This document shows, piece after piece, positions 44,223 through 52,965 of a stretch of 64,000 bases of DNA. The DNA lies in contig NZ_QEXM01000020.1 in NCBI RefSeq assembly GCF_004127445.1, positions 62,001 through 126,000 of the forward strand. The letters run 5' to 3'. Below the pieces are notes generated by a model that saw only the letters and a list, made by a program, of their open reading frames with translations, was not told the DNA's origin and made no database searches. Made by a program: the position numbers and the translations under genes. Every line of letters begins with the position of its first letter. Positions within the stretch are counted from its first letter, which is position 1. This stretch comes from Streptomyces alfalfae (GTDB lineage Bacteria; Actinomycetota; Actinomycetes; Streptomycetales; Streptomycetaceae).

Positions 44223-45916
44223 ACCGCCCACCAGGCGGTGGTGTCCGCGGGCAGTTCGGTCGTGCCGTCCACGATCTCCACGGCGGTGTTGGCGAGCAGG
44301 ACCCGGCCGGGGGCCGGCATCCGCACCGGGGCGCCCGTGGTGTTCGCGGTGCACACGAAGCCCTCGCGGCGGAAGGCGAGCACGCCCTCGGGGGCGTCGA
44401 GCCACTCCAGCGAGTCACCGGCGCCGAGGCCCGGCTGCGTCCGCCGTACGTGCAGCGCCCGCCGGTAGAGCTCCAGGGTCGAGTCGGGGTCACCGGTCTG
44501 GGCCTGGACGCTCAGCTCGCCCCAGCCGGCGGGCTGCGGCAGCCAGCTCCCGCCCGCGCCGAAGCCGTGGCTCGGCCCGTCGACGGTCCACGGGATGGGC
44601 ACCCGGCAGCCGTCGCGGAAGCCGTCCTGGCCGCTGGCCCGGACGAACGAGGGGTCCTGACGCACCTCGTCGGGCAGGTCGGTGACGTCGGGCAGGCCGA
44701 GCTCCTCGCCCTGGTAGACGTAGGCGGAGCCGGGCAGCGCGAGCATCAGGAGGGTCGCGGCGCGGGCGCGGCGCAGGCCGAGCTCGCGGTCGCCGGGCGT
44801 GCACAGCTGGGTGCCGAGCCCCGGCGGGTTGGCGAACCGCGTGGCGTGGCGGGTGACGTCGTGGTTGGAGAGCACCCAGGTGGCGGGGGCCCCGACGGGC
44901 CGCATGGCGGCCAGCGACTCGTCGATGACCGCGCGCAGCTCGGCGGCGTCCCAGTAGGTGCCCAGGTAGTGGAAGTTGAAGGCCTGGTGCATCTCGTCGG
45001 GGCGCACGTAGGCGGCGGCGCGCTCGACGGTGGGCGTCCAGGCCTCGGCGACGAGGATGCGCGCGCCCGACCCCTGGCCCCGGCCCCCGGAGCCCGCGGG
45101 GCCGAGGTCGTTGCCCGCGTACTCGGCGAGGACGGCGCGCCAGCTGCGGTAGATCTCGTGCACACCGTCCTGGTCGAAGAACGGCATGGCGTCGTTGCCG
45201 AGCAGCTTGAGCTGGTCGTGGGTGCCGAGGTCGGGCAGGCCCTCGGCCTTGACCAGGCCGTGGGCGACGTCGACGCGGAAGCCGTCGACGCCCATGTCGA
45301 GCCAGAACCGCAGGATGGAGCGGAACTCGTCCCGGACGGCGGGGTGCTCCCAGTTGAAGTCGGGCTGCTCGGGGGCGAAGAGGTGGAGGTACCACTCGCC
45401 GTCCTCGACGCGCGTCCAGGCGGGGCCGCCGAAGATGGACTCCCAGTCGTTGGGCGGGAGTTCGCCGTCGGCGCCCTTGCCGGGGCGGAAGTGGTAGCGC
45501 TCGCGCAGCGGGGAGCCCGGGCCCTCGCGCAGGGCGCGCTGGAACCAGTCGTGCTGGTCGGACGAGTGGTTGGGCACCAGGTCGACGATGACGCGCAGGC
45601 CCAGCGCGTGGGCGTCGCGCAGGAGGGCGTCGGCGTCGTGCAGGTCGCCGAACATCGGGTCGATCGCGCGGTAGTCGGCGACGTCGTATCCGGCGTCGGC
45701 CTGCGGCGACGAGTAGAACGGACTGAGCCAGACGGCGTCGACGCCGAGGTCCCGGAGGTAGGGCAGCCTGGCGCGGATGCCCGCCAGGTCGCCCATGCCG
45801 TCACCGTTGCCGTCGGCGAAGCTGCGCGGATAGACCTGGTAGATCACCGCGTCGCGCCACCAGTCCGTGCGGGTGCCGGAGGCGGGGGCTGTGGGGGCAG
45901 CGAGATGCTGGGTCAT
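44219..45916 (-). CDS. aglA: Alpha-glucosidase / oligo-1,6-glucosidase-type GH13 enzyme
   Basis: 565 residues, no signal peptide, so cytoplasmic. Motifs are WWRDAVIYQVYPRSFADGNG at the start, DLVPNHSSDQH, GFRVDVAHG with the nucleophile Asp, the acid Glu in ILVAEAW, and WVLSNHDVTRH. It should cleave maltose and maltodextrins imported by MalEFG. It lies 28 bases after malG and its stop overlaps the start of the LacI paralogue, so malE-F-G-aglA-lacI reads as one operon. Confidence 0.92.
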   Translation of the reverse strand: MTQHLAAPTAPASGTRTDWWRDAVIYQVYPRSFADGNGDGMGDLAGIRARLPYLRDLGVDAVWLSPFYSSPQADAGYDVADYRAIDPMFGDLHDADALLRDAHALGLRVIVDLVPNHSSDQHDWFQRALREGPGSPLRERYHFRPGKGADGELPPNDWESIFGGPAWTRVEDGEWYLHLFAPEQPDFNWEHPAVRDEFRSILRFWLDMGVDGFRVDVAHGLVKAEGLPDLGTHDQLKLLGNDAMPFFDQDGVHEIYRSWRAVLAEYAGNDLGPAGSGGRGQGSGARILVAEAWTPTVERAAAYVRPDEMHQAFNFHYLGTYWDAAELRAVIDESLAAMRPVGAPATWVLSNHDVTRHATRFANPPGLGTQLCTPGDRELGLRRARAATLLMLALPGSAYVYQGEELGLPDVTDLPDEVRQDPSFVRASGQDGFRDGCRVPIPWTVDGPSHGFGAGGSWLPQPAGWGELSVQAQTGDPDSTLELYRRALHVRRTQPGLGAGDSLEWLDAPEGVLAFRREGFVCTANTTGAPVRMPAPGRVLLANTAVEIVDGTTELPADTTAWWAV

Positions 45917-45944
45917 GTCTTCCCTGGGATCGAGAGATCGAGAG

Positions 45945-46838
45945 TCAGGACTTGGTCGCGCCGGCCGTCAGTCCGCCGACGAGGTGGCGCTGGACGAAGC
46001 CGAAGATGATCGCGGCGGGCACCGCGACGATCACCGCGGCGGCCGTCAGCGAGCCCCAGTCGCTGGTGTACTGGTTGACGAAGGTCTGCAGGCCGCCGGC
46101 GAGGGTGAGGTTCTCCTCGCCGGTCATGAACGCGGACGCGTAGGCGACCTCGGCCCAGCCGGTGATGAAGCTGTAGAAGCCGGTGACGGCGAGCCCCGGC
46201 TTGGCCAGGGGCACGATGAGCCGCCAGAAGGTGCCGAACGGGTTGAGGCCGTCCACGCGCCCCGCCTCGTCGATCTCCACCGGGATGGTGTCGAAGTACC
46301 CCTTCATCATCCAGGCGCAGAACGGCACGGCGATCGTCAGGTAGGTGACGACGAGGCCGATGGGCTGGTTGAGCAGGCCCAGGCTCGCGAGGAGGTTGTA
46401 CAGCGGCACGATGAGCACCGCGACGGGGAACATCTGGGTGATGAGCAGCAGCCACATCAGCGGCCGCATGCCGGGGAACCTGAAGCGGCTGACGGCGTAG
46501 CCGGTGGTCGCGGAGATGAAGACACCGATGACGGTGGTCAGGCCGACGACGAGCAGGGAGTTGCCGACCCAGCTCACGAACTCGGTGTCGTTGATGACGT
46601 GGTCGTAGTTGCCGAGGGTGAAGTCCTTCACCAGGGCGGTGGAGAACGCCTCGCTCTGCGGCTTGAACGACGTGATCAGCAGCCACAGCGGCGGCAGGAC
46701 CGCGATGGCGGAGGCGATGAGCAGCGTCACGTGGAGGCCGACGGAGGCCAGGGGGCCGCGTTCGCCGCGCGCCCTGACCTTCCGCTTCGGCTCGCTCGGG
46801 CTCGTGGTCCCGGTCGGTCGGTTCGTCGCGGTGGTCAC
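45945..46838 (-). CDS. malG: Maltose/maltodextrin ABC importer permease MalG
   Basis: 297 residues from a GTG at 46838 overlapping the malF stop (GTGA). There are six membrane segments, with the permease EAA loop EIDEAGRVDGLNPFGTFWRL where the ATPase docks. The N-terminus is basic (SEPKRKVRARGERG). No ATPase gene is in the locus; in Streptomyces a shared MsiK ATPase encoded elsewhere energises such importers. Confidence 0.93.
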   Translation of the reverse strand: MTTATNRPTGTTSPSEPKRKVRARGERGPLASVGLHVTLLIASAIAVLPPLWLLITSFKPQSEAFSTALVKDFTLGNYDHVINDTEFVSWVGNSLLVVGLTTVIGVFISATTGYAVSRFRFPGMRPLMWLLLITQMFPVAVLIVPLYNLLASLGLLNQPIGLVVTYLTIAVPFCAWMMKGYFDTIPVEIDEAGRVDGLNPFGTFWRLIVPLAKPGLAVTGFYSFITGWAEVAYASAFMTGEENLTLAGGLQTFVNQYTSDWGSLTAAAVIVAVPAAIIFGFVQRHLVGGLTAGATKS

Positions 46839-47881
46839 CAGACTTCTCCCTGCTTGCGGAGCGCGCGGCGGTAGAACACCGCGAAGAGCGAAAGGAGCAG
46901 CAGAATGATCACGCCCCAGGCCGCGGAGCCCGCGAAGTCGCGGGGGCTCACGACGAAGGAGAGCCGGTAGGCGTACGTCACCAGGATCTCGGTGGCGTCT
47001 CCCGGACCGCCCCGGGTGAGCAGGAAGATCACCGGGAACATGTTGAAGGTCCAGATGCTGCTGATGAGGATCACCGTGCTGCTGACGGACCGCAGGCCCG
47101 GCAGGGTGATGTGCCGGAAGCGCTGCCAGGCGTTGGCGCCGTCCATCTCGGCGGCCTCGTACAGCTCGCCCGGGATGGACTGGAGGCCGCCGAGCATGGC
47201 GACCAGCATGAACGGCACGCCGAGCCAGACGTTGACGGTGATCACCGAGAGCTTGGCCCAGGTGGGGTCGTTCAGCCACGGGATGGCGTCGATGCCGCCG
47301 CCGGCCAGGAGCTTGTTGAGGATGCCGTTCTTCTCGTTGAAGATCAGCCGCCAGGTGAACACGGAGACGAAGGCGGGCACCGCCCAGGGCAGGATCAGCG
47401 CCATCCGGTAGAAGGAGCGTCCCGCCAGCTTGCGGTTGAGCATGTTGGCCAGGGCCAGGCCGAGCGCGAAGGACAGCGCGACACAGGAGACGGTCCAGAT
47501 GACGGTCCAGGTCAGCCGGTCCCAGAACACGCCGTCGGAGAGGACCGCGGTGTAGTTGTCGAGGCCGACCGACTCGTACGTCGCCGGGATGTGGTTGACG
47601 CCGATGGTGCGCTCGACGTTCGCCTCGTTGGCGTCGGTCGTCGACAGGTAGAGGCCGCGCACCAGCGGGTAGCCGATGATCACGCCGATCACGGTCACCA
47701 CGGGGGCGACCATGGCCCAGGCGTACCAGTGGGTGGACAGCGCCCGGCGCAGGCGCCCGGGGTTCTTGCCGGACCGGTGGTTCTTCCCGGTGCGGTCGGT
47801 TTTGCCGGTCAGGTGGCCGCGGCCGCGGATGCCCGGGGCATCCGCGGCCTTCACCACCGACTGGCCGCTCTCGACAGCCAT
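46835..47881 (-). CDS. malF: Maltose/maltodextrin ABC importer permease MalF
   Basis: 348 residues. A hydrophilic N-terminal tail of about 45 residues contains short Thr/Gly/Lys repeats (TGKTDRTGKNHRSGKNPG). Six membrane segments follow, and the EAA loop is ELYEAAEMDGANAWQRFRHI. It pairs with MalG to form the channel. It starts 38 bases after the malE stop. Confidence 0.93.
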   Translation of the reverse strand: MAVESGQSVVKAADAPGIRGRGHLTGKTDRTGKNHRSGKNPGRLRRALSTHWYAWAMVAPVVTVIGVIIGYPLVRGLYLSTTDANEANVERTIGVNHIPATYESVGLDNYTAVLSDGVFWDRLTWTVIWTVSCVALSFALGLALANMLNRKLAGRSFYRMALILPWAVPAFVSVFTWRLIFNEKNGILNKLLAGGGIDAIPWLNDPTWAKLSVITVNVWLGVPFMLVAMLGGLQSIPGELYEAAEMDGANAWQRFRHITLPGLRSVSSTVILISSIWTFNMFPVIFLLTRGGPGDATEILVTYAYRLSFVVSPRDFAGSAAWGVIILLLLSLFAVFYRRALRKQGEVW

Positions 47882-47919
47882 GAGGCGGTCAGCCCTCCTC
47901 TTCTTCCCGTTCCCGCTGC

Positions 47920-49191
47920 TTACTTGTAGTCCTTGAGGAGCTTGCGGTAGGCGTCACCGACGCCGTCCGCCGCGCCCTGCGGCGAGGCCTTGCCGCTGAG
48001 CACCTTGCCCATCTGCAGGCGGATCGGCTCGAAGAGGGAGTTGGCCTGCGGGATCCACGGGCGCTCCACGGACTTGTCCACGGCCGGCTTGAAGAACTGC
48101 ACCATCTGGTTGTCCTTGACGGACTTCTCGTCGTAGACCGACGTGCGGGTGGGCAGCAGGCTGAGCTTCTCGGTGGTCTGCTGCTGCACCTTGGCGGAAC
48201 TCATGTACTTGATGAACTCGTAGCTCGCGTCGAGGTTGCCGGAGCCCGCGTAGGCGGCGAGGTTCCAGCCGCCCTGCGGGGAGGCCTGACGGTCGCTGCC
48301 ACCGGGGACGGGGGCGACGCCGAGGTTGCCCTTGTCCGCCTTGAACTCCTTGCCCTGCAGCGCGCCCTCGATGGACCAGGGGCCGTCGATCGCCATGGCG
48401 ACCTCGCCGTCCTTGAAGGCGTTCAGCTGGTTGTTGTAGCCGTCGCTCGCGTCGGTGGTGGCGGCCTTGGAGTCGACCAGGTCCTTCATCACCTTGAACG
48501 CGGCGGCGCCCTCGGGGTCGTCGGCGGTGATCTTCTTGTTCTTGGTGTCGAGGAGGTCGCCGCCCTCGCCGTAGAGGTACGGGAGGTAGTAGTACGGGTC
48601 GTCGCCGCGCAGGTAGAGGCCGGTCTTGCCGGTCTTCGACTTGATCTTCTTCGCGGCGGACTTCACCTCGTCGAAGGTGGCGGGGACCGGGACGCCGGCC
48701 TTCTTGAGCATCTTCTTGTTGTAGAAGAGCGCCAGGGTGTCGATGGTCTGCGGGACCGCGTACGTCTTGCCCTTGAACTTGGTGCTCGCCGCCGCCTGCG
48801 GCAGGTAGTCGCCCGCGTCGTCCAGTGCGGCGGTGCCCTCCAGCGGGGCGAGGTAGCCGAGGTTGGCGAAATCGGCGACCCAGGCGACCTCGGTGCGCAT
48901 CACGTCGGGGGCCCCGGAGTTGCCGCCCGCGGCGTTCTTGAACTTGGCGTTGGCCTCGCCGAACGCGACGCTCACGTAGTTGACCTTGACGTCGGGGTGG
49001 AGCTTCTCGAAGCCCTTGGCGAGCTTCTCGTAGGTCCCCTTCTCCGCGTCGTTCGAGGTGTCCCAGAAGGTGACCGTGCCGGAGAGCTTGCCCGAGCTCT
49101 TCTTGCCGCTGTCACCGTCGTCACCACCGCAGGCTGCCGCCGTCAGGGTGAGGGCCGCGACCAGCGCGGTGGCCCCTATGCCACGCCGCAT
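47920..49191 (-). CDS. malE: Maltose/maltodextrin-binding lipoprotein MalE
   Basis: 423 residues from the ATG at 49191, preceded by GGAG. The lipoprotein signal RRGIGATALVAALTLTAAAC gives a lipid-attached Cys21 followed by GGDDGD. The mature part is a cluster B/group 1 solute-binding protein (GTVTFWDTSND, DGEVAMAIDGPWSIEGAL). It delivers maltodextrins to MalFG. If the adjacent cluster makes an acarbose-like compound, this binding protein may also take up inhibitor-maltodextrin conjugates, as proposed for carbophore models of acarbose. Confidence 0.93.
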   Translation of the reverse strand: MRRGIGATALVAALTLTAAACGGDDGDSGKKSSGKLSGTVTFWDTSNDAEKGTYEKLAKGFEKLHPDVKVNYVSVAFGEANAKFKNAAGGNSGAPDVMRTEVAWVADFANLGYLAPLEGTAALDDAGDYLPQAAASTKFKGKTYAVPQTIDTLALFYNKKMLKKAGVPVPATFDEVKSAAKKIKSKTGKTGLYLRGDDPYYYLPYLYGEGGDLLDTKNKKITADDPEGAAAFKVMKDLVDSKAATTDASDGYNNQLNAFKDGEVAMAIDGPWSIEGALQGKEFKADKGNLGVAPVPGGSDRQASPQGGWNLAAYAGSGNLDASYEFIKYMSSAKVQQQTTEKLSLLPTRTSVYDEKSVKDNQMVQFFKPAVDKSVERPWIPQANSLFEPIRLQMGKVLSGKASPQGAADGVGDAYRKLLKDYK

Positions 49192-49325
49192 GTGAACTCC
49201 TTCGACTGAACCCGAGGAACGAGGGGAGGCGTGACCTCGGGGGAGAGGCGCCTCCGGGTGAGCCGCACTGGACGCGGCGCCGGGTTGCCAGGGAACGTAA
49301 CAGGATTGAAAAAGCTCCGAAAGAC

Positions 49326-49462
49326 CTTGCGGGAAATTTCTGCAAGCGTTGGTCATTGTTACCGCTGCGTGTCCTTACGGTTGCCAACGATGCGCTTGAC
49401 ACCGCTCTGAGGTGGCCCTAATCCCCCGTGGCGGCCGCTTTCAGAGCTGCAAGTTTCTTGCA
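49326..49462. promoter_or_regulatory. malE-malR divergent promoter with MalR-type operators
   Basis: In the 351-base gap 49192-49542, CTTGC (49326-49330) and GCAAG (49342-49346) form one site upstream of malE. TGCAAG-TTT-CTTGCA (49448-49462) is a perfect palindrome upstream of malR, followed by further CTTGCA and TTGCA half-sites at 49473-49478 and 49485-49489. These resemble MalR/Reg1 operators of streptomycetes. No gene lies in the gap. Confidence 0.8.
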
Positions 49463-49542
49463 TGAACGGAAGCTTGCAGCAAAGTTGCATGCCCTTGCCC
49501 ATCTGGTGGGCAAGCGGGCCGGTGACAGGTACAGTCCAGTCC

Positions 49543-50580
49543 ATGACCGCACGGCTCGTCGACATCGCAGCGCAGGCGGGGGTCAGCGAAGCGACCGTGA
49601 GCCGCGTCCTCAACGGCAAGCCCGGTGTCGCGGCGGCCACCCGGGAATCCGTCCTCGCGGCGCTCGACGTGCTCGGCTTCGACCGCCCCTCCCGCCTGCG
49701 CCAGCGCAGCAGCGCGGGCCTGGTCGGACTGATCACACCCGAGCTGGACAACCCCATCTTCCCCGCGCTCGCCCAGGTCATCGGACAGGCCCTGACCCGC
49801 CAGGGGTACACACCGGTGCTCGCCACCCAGACCCCGGGCGGCTCCACCGAGGACGAGCTGACCGAGATGCTGGTCGACCGCGGCGTCTCCGGCATCATCT
49901 TCGTCTCGGGCCTGCACGCGGACACCACCGCCGACATGGAGCGCTACGAGGTGCTGCGCGGCAAGGGCGTGCCCTACGTCCTCGTGAACGGCTTCTCCCC
50001 CAAGGTGCGGGCCCCCTTCGTCTCCACCGACGACCGGGCCGCGGCGCGGCTCGCCGTGACGCACCTGGCCGCGCTCGGCCACACCCGCGTCGGCCTCGCG
50101 GTGGGCCCCCGGCGGTTCGTGCCGGTCCTGCGCAAGATCGAGGGTTTCCAGCTCGGCCTGCGCGAGCGCCTCGGGATGACCGCCGAGGCCTCCGCCGAGC
50201 TGATCGAGCACTCGCTGTACTCGCTGGAGGGCGGCCAGGCCGCGGCGGACACACTGATCGGCCGGGGCTGCACCGCGATCGTGTGCGCCAGCGACATGAT
50301 GGCGCTCGGCGCGGTCCGTGCCGCCCGCGAGCGGGGCCTCGACGTGCCCCGCGACATCTCCGTGGTGGGCTACGACGACTCCCCGCTCATCGCCTTCACC
50401 GATCCCCCGCTGACCACGATCCGCCAGCCGGTGCAGGCGATGGGCCAGGCCGCGGTCCGCACGCTCCTGGAGGAGATCGGCGGCACGCCCGCGCCGCACA
50501 GCGAGTTCGTCTTCCTGCCGGAGCTGGTCGTCCGCGACTCGACCGCGTCGGGCCGGCGGGACGACCGCCGCTCCGCCTAG
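49543..50580 (+). CDS. malR: LacI family maltose regulator MalR
   Basis: 345 residues from the ATG at 49543; an in-frame extension upstream runs through the operator DNA and is rejected. The HTH reads RLVDIAAQAGVSEATVSRVL followed by NGKPGV at about residues 4-28. The effector domain has DISVVGYDDSPLIAFTDPPL and LTTIRQPVQAMGQAAV. Its place, divergent from malE, is that of MalR, the maltose-responsive repressor of malEFG in Streptomyces. It converges on the dTDP-glucose dehydratase gene, whose stop is 40 bases away. Confidence 0.93.
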   Translation: MTARLVDIAAQAGVSEATVSRVLNGKPGVAAATRESVLAALDVLGFDRPSRLRQRSSAGLVGLITPELDNPIFPALAQVIGQALTRQGYTPVLATQTPGGSTEDELTEMLVDRGVSGIIFVSGLHADTTADMERYEVLRGKGVPYVLVNGFSPKVRAPFVSTDDRAAARLAVTHLAALGHTRVGLAVGPRRFVPVLRKIEGFQLGLRERLGMTAEASAELIEHSLYSLEGGQAAADTLIGRGCTAIVCASDMMALGAVRAARERGLDVPRDISVVGYDDSPLIAFTDPPLTTIRQPVQAMGQAAVRTLLEEIGGTPAPHSEFVFLPELVVRDSTASGRRDDRRSA

Positions 50581-50620
50581 GCCTCTTCACGGGCCCTCGC
50601 ACGGACTCCGGGGGGCGCGG

Positions 50621-51652
50621 CTAGCAGCGGGCCGGCAGCAGGGGTTCCCACCAGGCGCGGTTCTCGCGGTACCAGTGGACCGTGCGGGCCAGGGCCTCGT
50701 CGAAGTCGGTCCGCGGGCGGTAGCCGAGCTCGGTGCTGATCTTGGTGTGGTCCACGGCGTATCGGCGGTCGTGGCCCTTGCGGTCGGTGACGTGGGCGAT
50801 GCGCCCGCTGTCCGCGCCGCACAGCGCGAGCAGCCGGTGGGTCAGCTCCAGGTTGGTCAGGGAGGTGCCGCCGCCGATGTTGTAGACCTCGCCCGGCCGC
50901 CCTCCGGTGCGCACCAGCTCCAGGCCGCGCACATGGTCGTCGGTGTGCAGCCAGTCCCGGATCTGGAGCCCGTCGCCGTACAGCGGCACGCTGTCCCCGT
51001 CGAGCAGGGCGGCGAGGAAGCGCGGGATCAGCTTCTCCGGGTGCTGGTGGGCGCCGAAGTTGTTGGAGCAGCGGGTGACCCTGACGTCGAGGCCGTGGGT
51101 GCGGTGGTGGGCCAGGGCGATGAGGTCGGAGGCCGCCTTCGACGCCGCGTAGGGCGAGTTGGGCGCGAGTGGGGACTCCTCGGTGGCCGCGCCGTGCGGC
51201 AGCGAGCCGTACACCTCGTCGGTGGAGACGTGCAGGAAGGGGCTGACGCCGTGCCGGAGCGCGGCGTCGAGCAGCGTCTGGGTGCCGAGCACGTTGGTGC
51301 GGGTGAAGTCGGCGCCGCCCGCGATGGAGCGGTCGACGTGGGACTCCGCGGCGAAGTGCACGATCTGCCCGTGGTCCGCGACCAGCGCGTCGACCAGCTC
51401 GGCGTCGCAGACGCTGCCGTGCGCGAACGTGAACCGGGGGTCGTCGCGCACCTCCGCGAGCCGCGCGAGGCTGCCGGCGTAGGTGAGGCTGTCGAGGACG
51501 GTCACCGCACCGCCCGGGCCGTCGGGCCCGAGCAGTGCGCGGACGTGGGCGGAGCCGATGAACCCCGCGCCGCCGGTGACGAGGATGCGGGAGGCGCGGT
51601 CCGTGCCCGCGGTCCGGGGGCCGGCGGCGTGCGCCGGGGCGTTGTCGGTCAT
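50621..51652 (-). CDS. rmlB: dTDP-glucose 4,6-dehydratase (acbB/rmlB type)
   Basis: 343 residues from the ATG at 51652, overlapping the upstream gene's stop (ATGA). It has the Rossmann motif GGAGFIGS near residue 27, HFAAESHVDRSI, the TDEVYG loop and YAASK with the catalytic Tyr and Lys, followed by RCSNNFGAHQHPEKLIP, which is diagnostic of the family. It makes dTDP-4-keto-6-deoxyglucose. Together with the thymidylyltransferase and the class III aminotransferase it would lead to dTDP-4-amino-4,6-dideoxyglucose, as AcbA, AcbB and AcbV do in acarbose synthesis. Confidence 0.93.
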   Translation of the reverse strand: MTDNAPAHAAGPRTAGTDRASRILVTGGAGFIGSAHVRALLGPDGPGGAVTVLDSLTYAGSLARLAEVRDDPRFTFAHGSVCDAELVDALVADHGQIVHFAAESHVDRSIAGGADFTRTNVLGTQTLLDAALRHGVSPFLHVSTDEVYGSLPHGAATEESPLAPNSPYAASKAASDLIALAHHRTHGLDVRVTRCSNNFGAHQHPEKLIPRFLAALLDGDSVPLYGDGLQIRDWLHTDDHVRGLELVRTGGRPGEVYNIGGGTSLTNLELTHRLLALCGADSGRIAHVTDRKGHDRRYAVDHTKISTELGYRPRTDFDEALARTVHWYRENRAWWEPLLPARC

Positions 51653-52716
51653 GAGGTGAGCTGCACTCTGCTGTGGTCTCCGATGACGAGCCGGTGGGCG
51701 CCGGGGAGGCGGGGCGCGGGGGACACCGCGGCGCCCCGTCCGATCAGGGAGCTCTCGATGCGGGAGGCCCCCTCGACCTGCGCGCCGCGCAGCAGTACGG
51801 AGTGCGCGATGGCGCTGTCCTCGATCCGGCAGTCCTCGGCGATGGCTGTGTAGGGGCCGATGCTGCTGTTGCTGACGACGGTACCCGCGCCGATCACCAC
51901 GGGGCCGACCAGGCGTGAGCCGCGTACGACGGCGCCCTCGGCCACCCGGACGCGGCCGACGAGGGTGCTGTGCGGATCGACCTTGCCCTCGACGAGGCCC
52001 GTCATGCCGTCGAGCACCTGCCGGTTGACCTCCAGGAGGTCGTCGACGCTGCCCGTGTCGCGCCAGGGCCGCTCGGTGGTCTCCGCGGCCACGCGCTGAC
52101 CCTGGTCGATCAGCCACTGCACGGCGTCGGTGATCTCCAGCTCGCCGCGGCCCGACGGGCTGATCGCCCGGACCGCCGGGTGGATCTGCGGGCCGAAGGC
52201 GTAGACGCCGATGAGGGCGAGGTCGCTGCGCGGCCGGTCCGGTTTCTCCTCCAGGCGTAGGACGTCGCCGTGCTCGTCGAGCTCGGCCACGCCGAAGGCC
52301 GTGGGGTCGGGCACCGGGGTGAGCAGCAGCCGGGCCGCGCTCCGGTCGGTCTCGGCCCGCCGGACGAATCCGGTGAGGCCCTCTTGCAGGTAGTTGTCGC
52401 CGAGGTAGAGCAGGAAGTCGTCCTCGGCGAGGAACTCCCGGGCGAGCAGCACCGCGTGGGCGAGGCCCAGCGGGCTGTCCTGTTGCAGGTAGGTGACCCG
52501 GAGTCCGAAGCGGGCGCCGTCGCCCACGGCTTCGCGGATCTCGGTGCCGTGCCGGCCGACCACGATCGCGGTCTCGGTGATGCCGGCCGCGGCGATGGCC
52601 TCAAGGCCGTAGAAGAGCACGGGCTTGTTGGCGATGGGCAGCAGTTGCTTGGCACTGGTGAAGGTGAACGGCCGCAGTCGGCTGCCCGTTCCGCCCGCCA
52701 GGATCAGAGCCTTCAA
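51649..52716 (-). CDS. rmlA: Glucose-1-phosphate thymidylyltransferase, long form (acbA/strD type)
   Basis: 355 residues if started at the TTG at 52716, which aligns with the family N-terminus (KALILAGGTGSRLRPFTFTS) and gives the usual StrD/AcbA length. An in-frame ATG at 52791 would add 25 residues of unlike composition. The nucleotide-binding GGTGSRLRP and the AKQLLPIANKP segment are clear. The C-terminal third is a left-handed beta-helix found in the long antibiotic-pathway form, not in short RmlA of cell-wall rhamnose. It makes dTDP-glucose for the next gene. Confidence 0.88.
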   Translation of the reverse strand: MKALILAGGTGSRLRPFTFTSAKQLLPIANKPVLFYGLEAIAAAGITETAIVVGRHGTEIREAVGDGARFGLRVTYLQQDSPLGLAHAVLLAREFLAEDDFLLYLGDNYLQEGLTGFVRRAETDRSAARLLLTPVPDPTAFGVAELDEHGDVLRLEEKPDRPRSDLALIGVYAFGPQIHPAVRAISPSGRGELEITDAVQWLIDQGQRVAAETTERPWRDTGSVDDLLEVNRQVLDGMTGLVEGKVDPHSTLVGRVRVAEGAVVRGSRLVGPVVIGAGTVVSNSSIGPYTAIAEDCRIEDSAIAHSVLLRGAQVEGASRIESSLIGRGAAVSPAPRLPGAHRLVIGDHSRVQLTS

Positions 52717-52818
52717 GGAAGCCGCCCGCTCTGCGGGGCGGCAAGGGGGTGCGTCACCACGTTTCCCTCCTCGTACTCGAAGCGGCTCCATGACTCAAGC
52801 AGAGCCGACCCGACTGCC

Positions 52819-52853
52819 GCAAGGCCTGTCTGAAACTTTCTGAAAGCTCTTGC
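52819..52853. promoter_or_regulatory. Nested palindrome with MalR-like half-sites in the rmlA/aminotransferase promoter
   Basis: In the 249-base divergent gap 52717-52965, GCAAG (52819-52823) and CTTGC (52849-52853) flank GAAA-C-TTTC (52832-52840), and all are centred exactly on 52836. An overlapping CTTTC-T-GAAAG spans 52836-52846. The GCAAG/CTTGC arms are the same as in the malE/malR operators. This suggests control of the biosynthetic cluster by a LacI-family maltose regulator. I see no gene in the gap. Confidence 0.6.
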
Positions 52854-52965
52854 CAAAGGTGTCGGCGGCTTGTTTCACTCGATCCGCGCCCACCGGGCCC
52901 TGGCTCAACTTCCGGATCCCGGCGCGCACTTGACGCACGATCGGAACCACCGACTGGGGGCAGCA

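Noticed and set aside
50621..52716. Cell-wall dTDP-rhamnose genes
   Set aside because: The thymidylyltransferase is the long beta-helix form, there is no rmlC or rmlD, and an aminotransferase and exporter follow; this fits an amino-deoxysugar pathway better.
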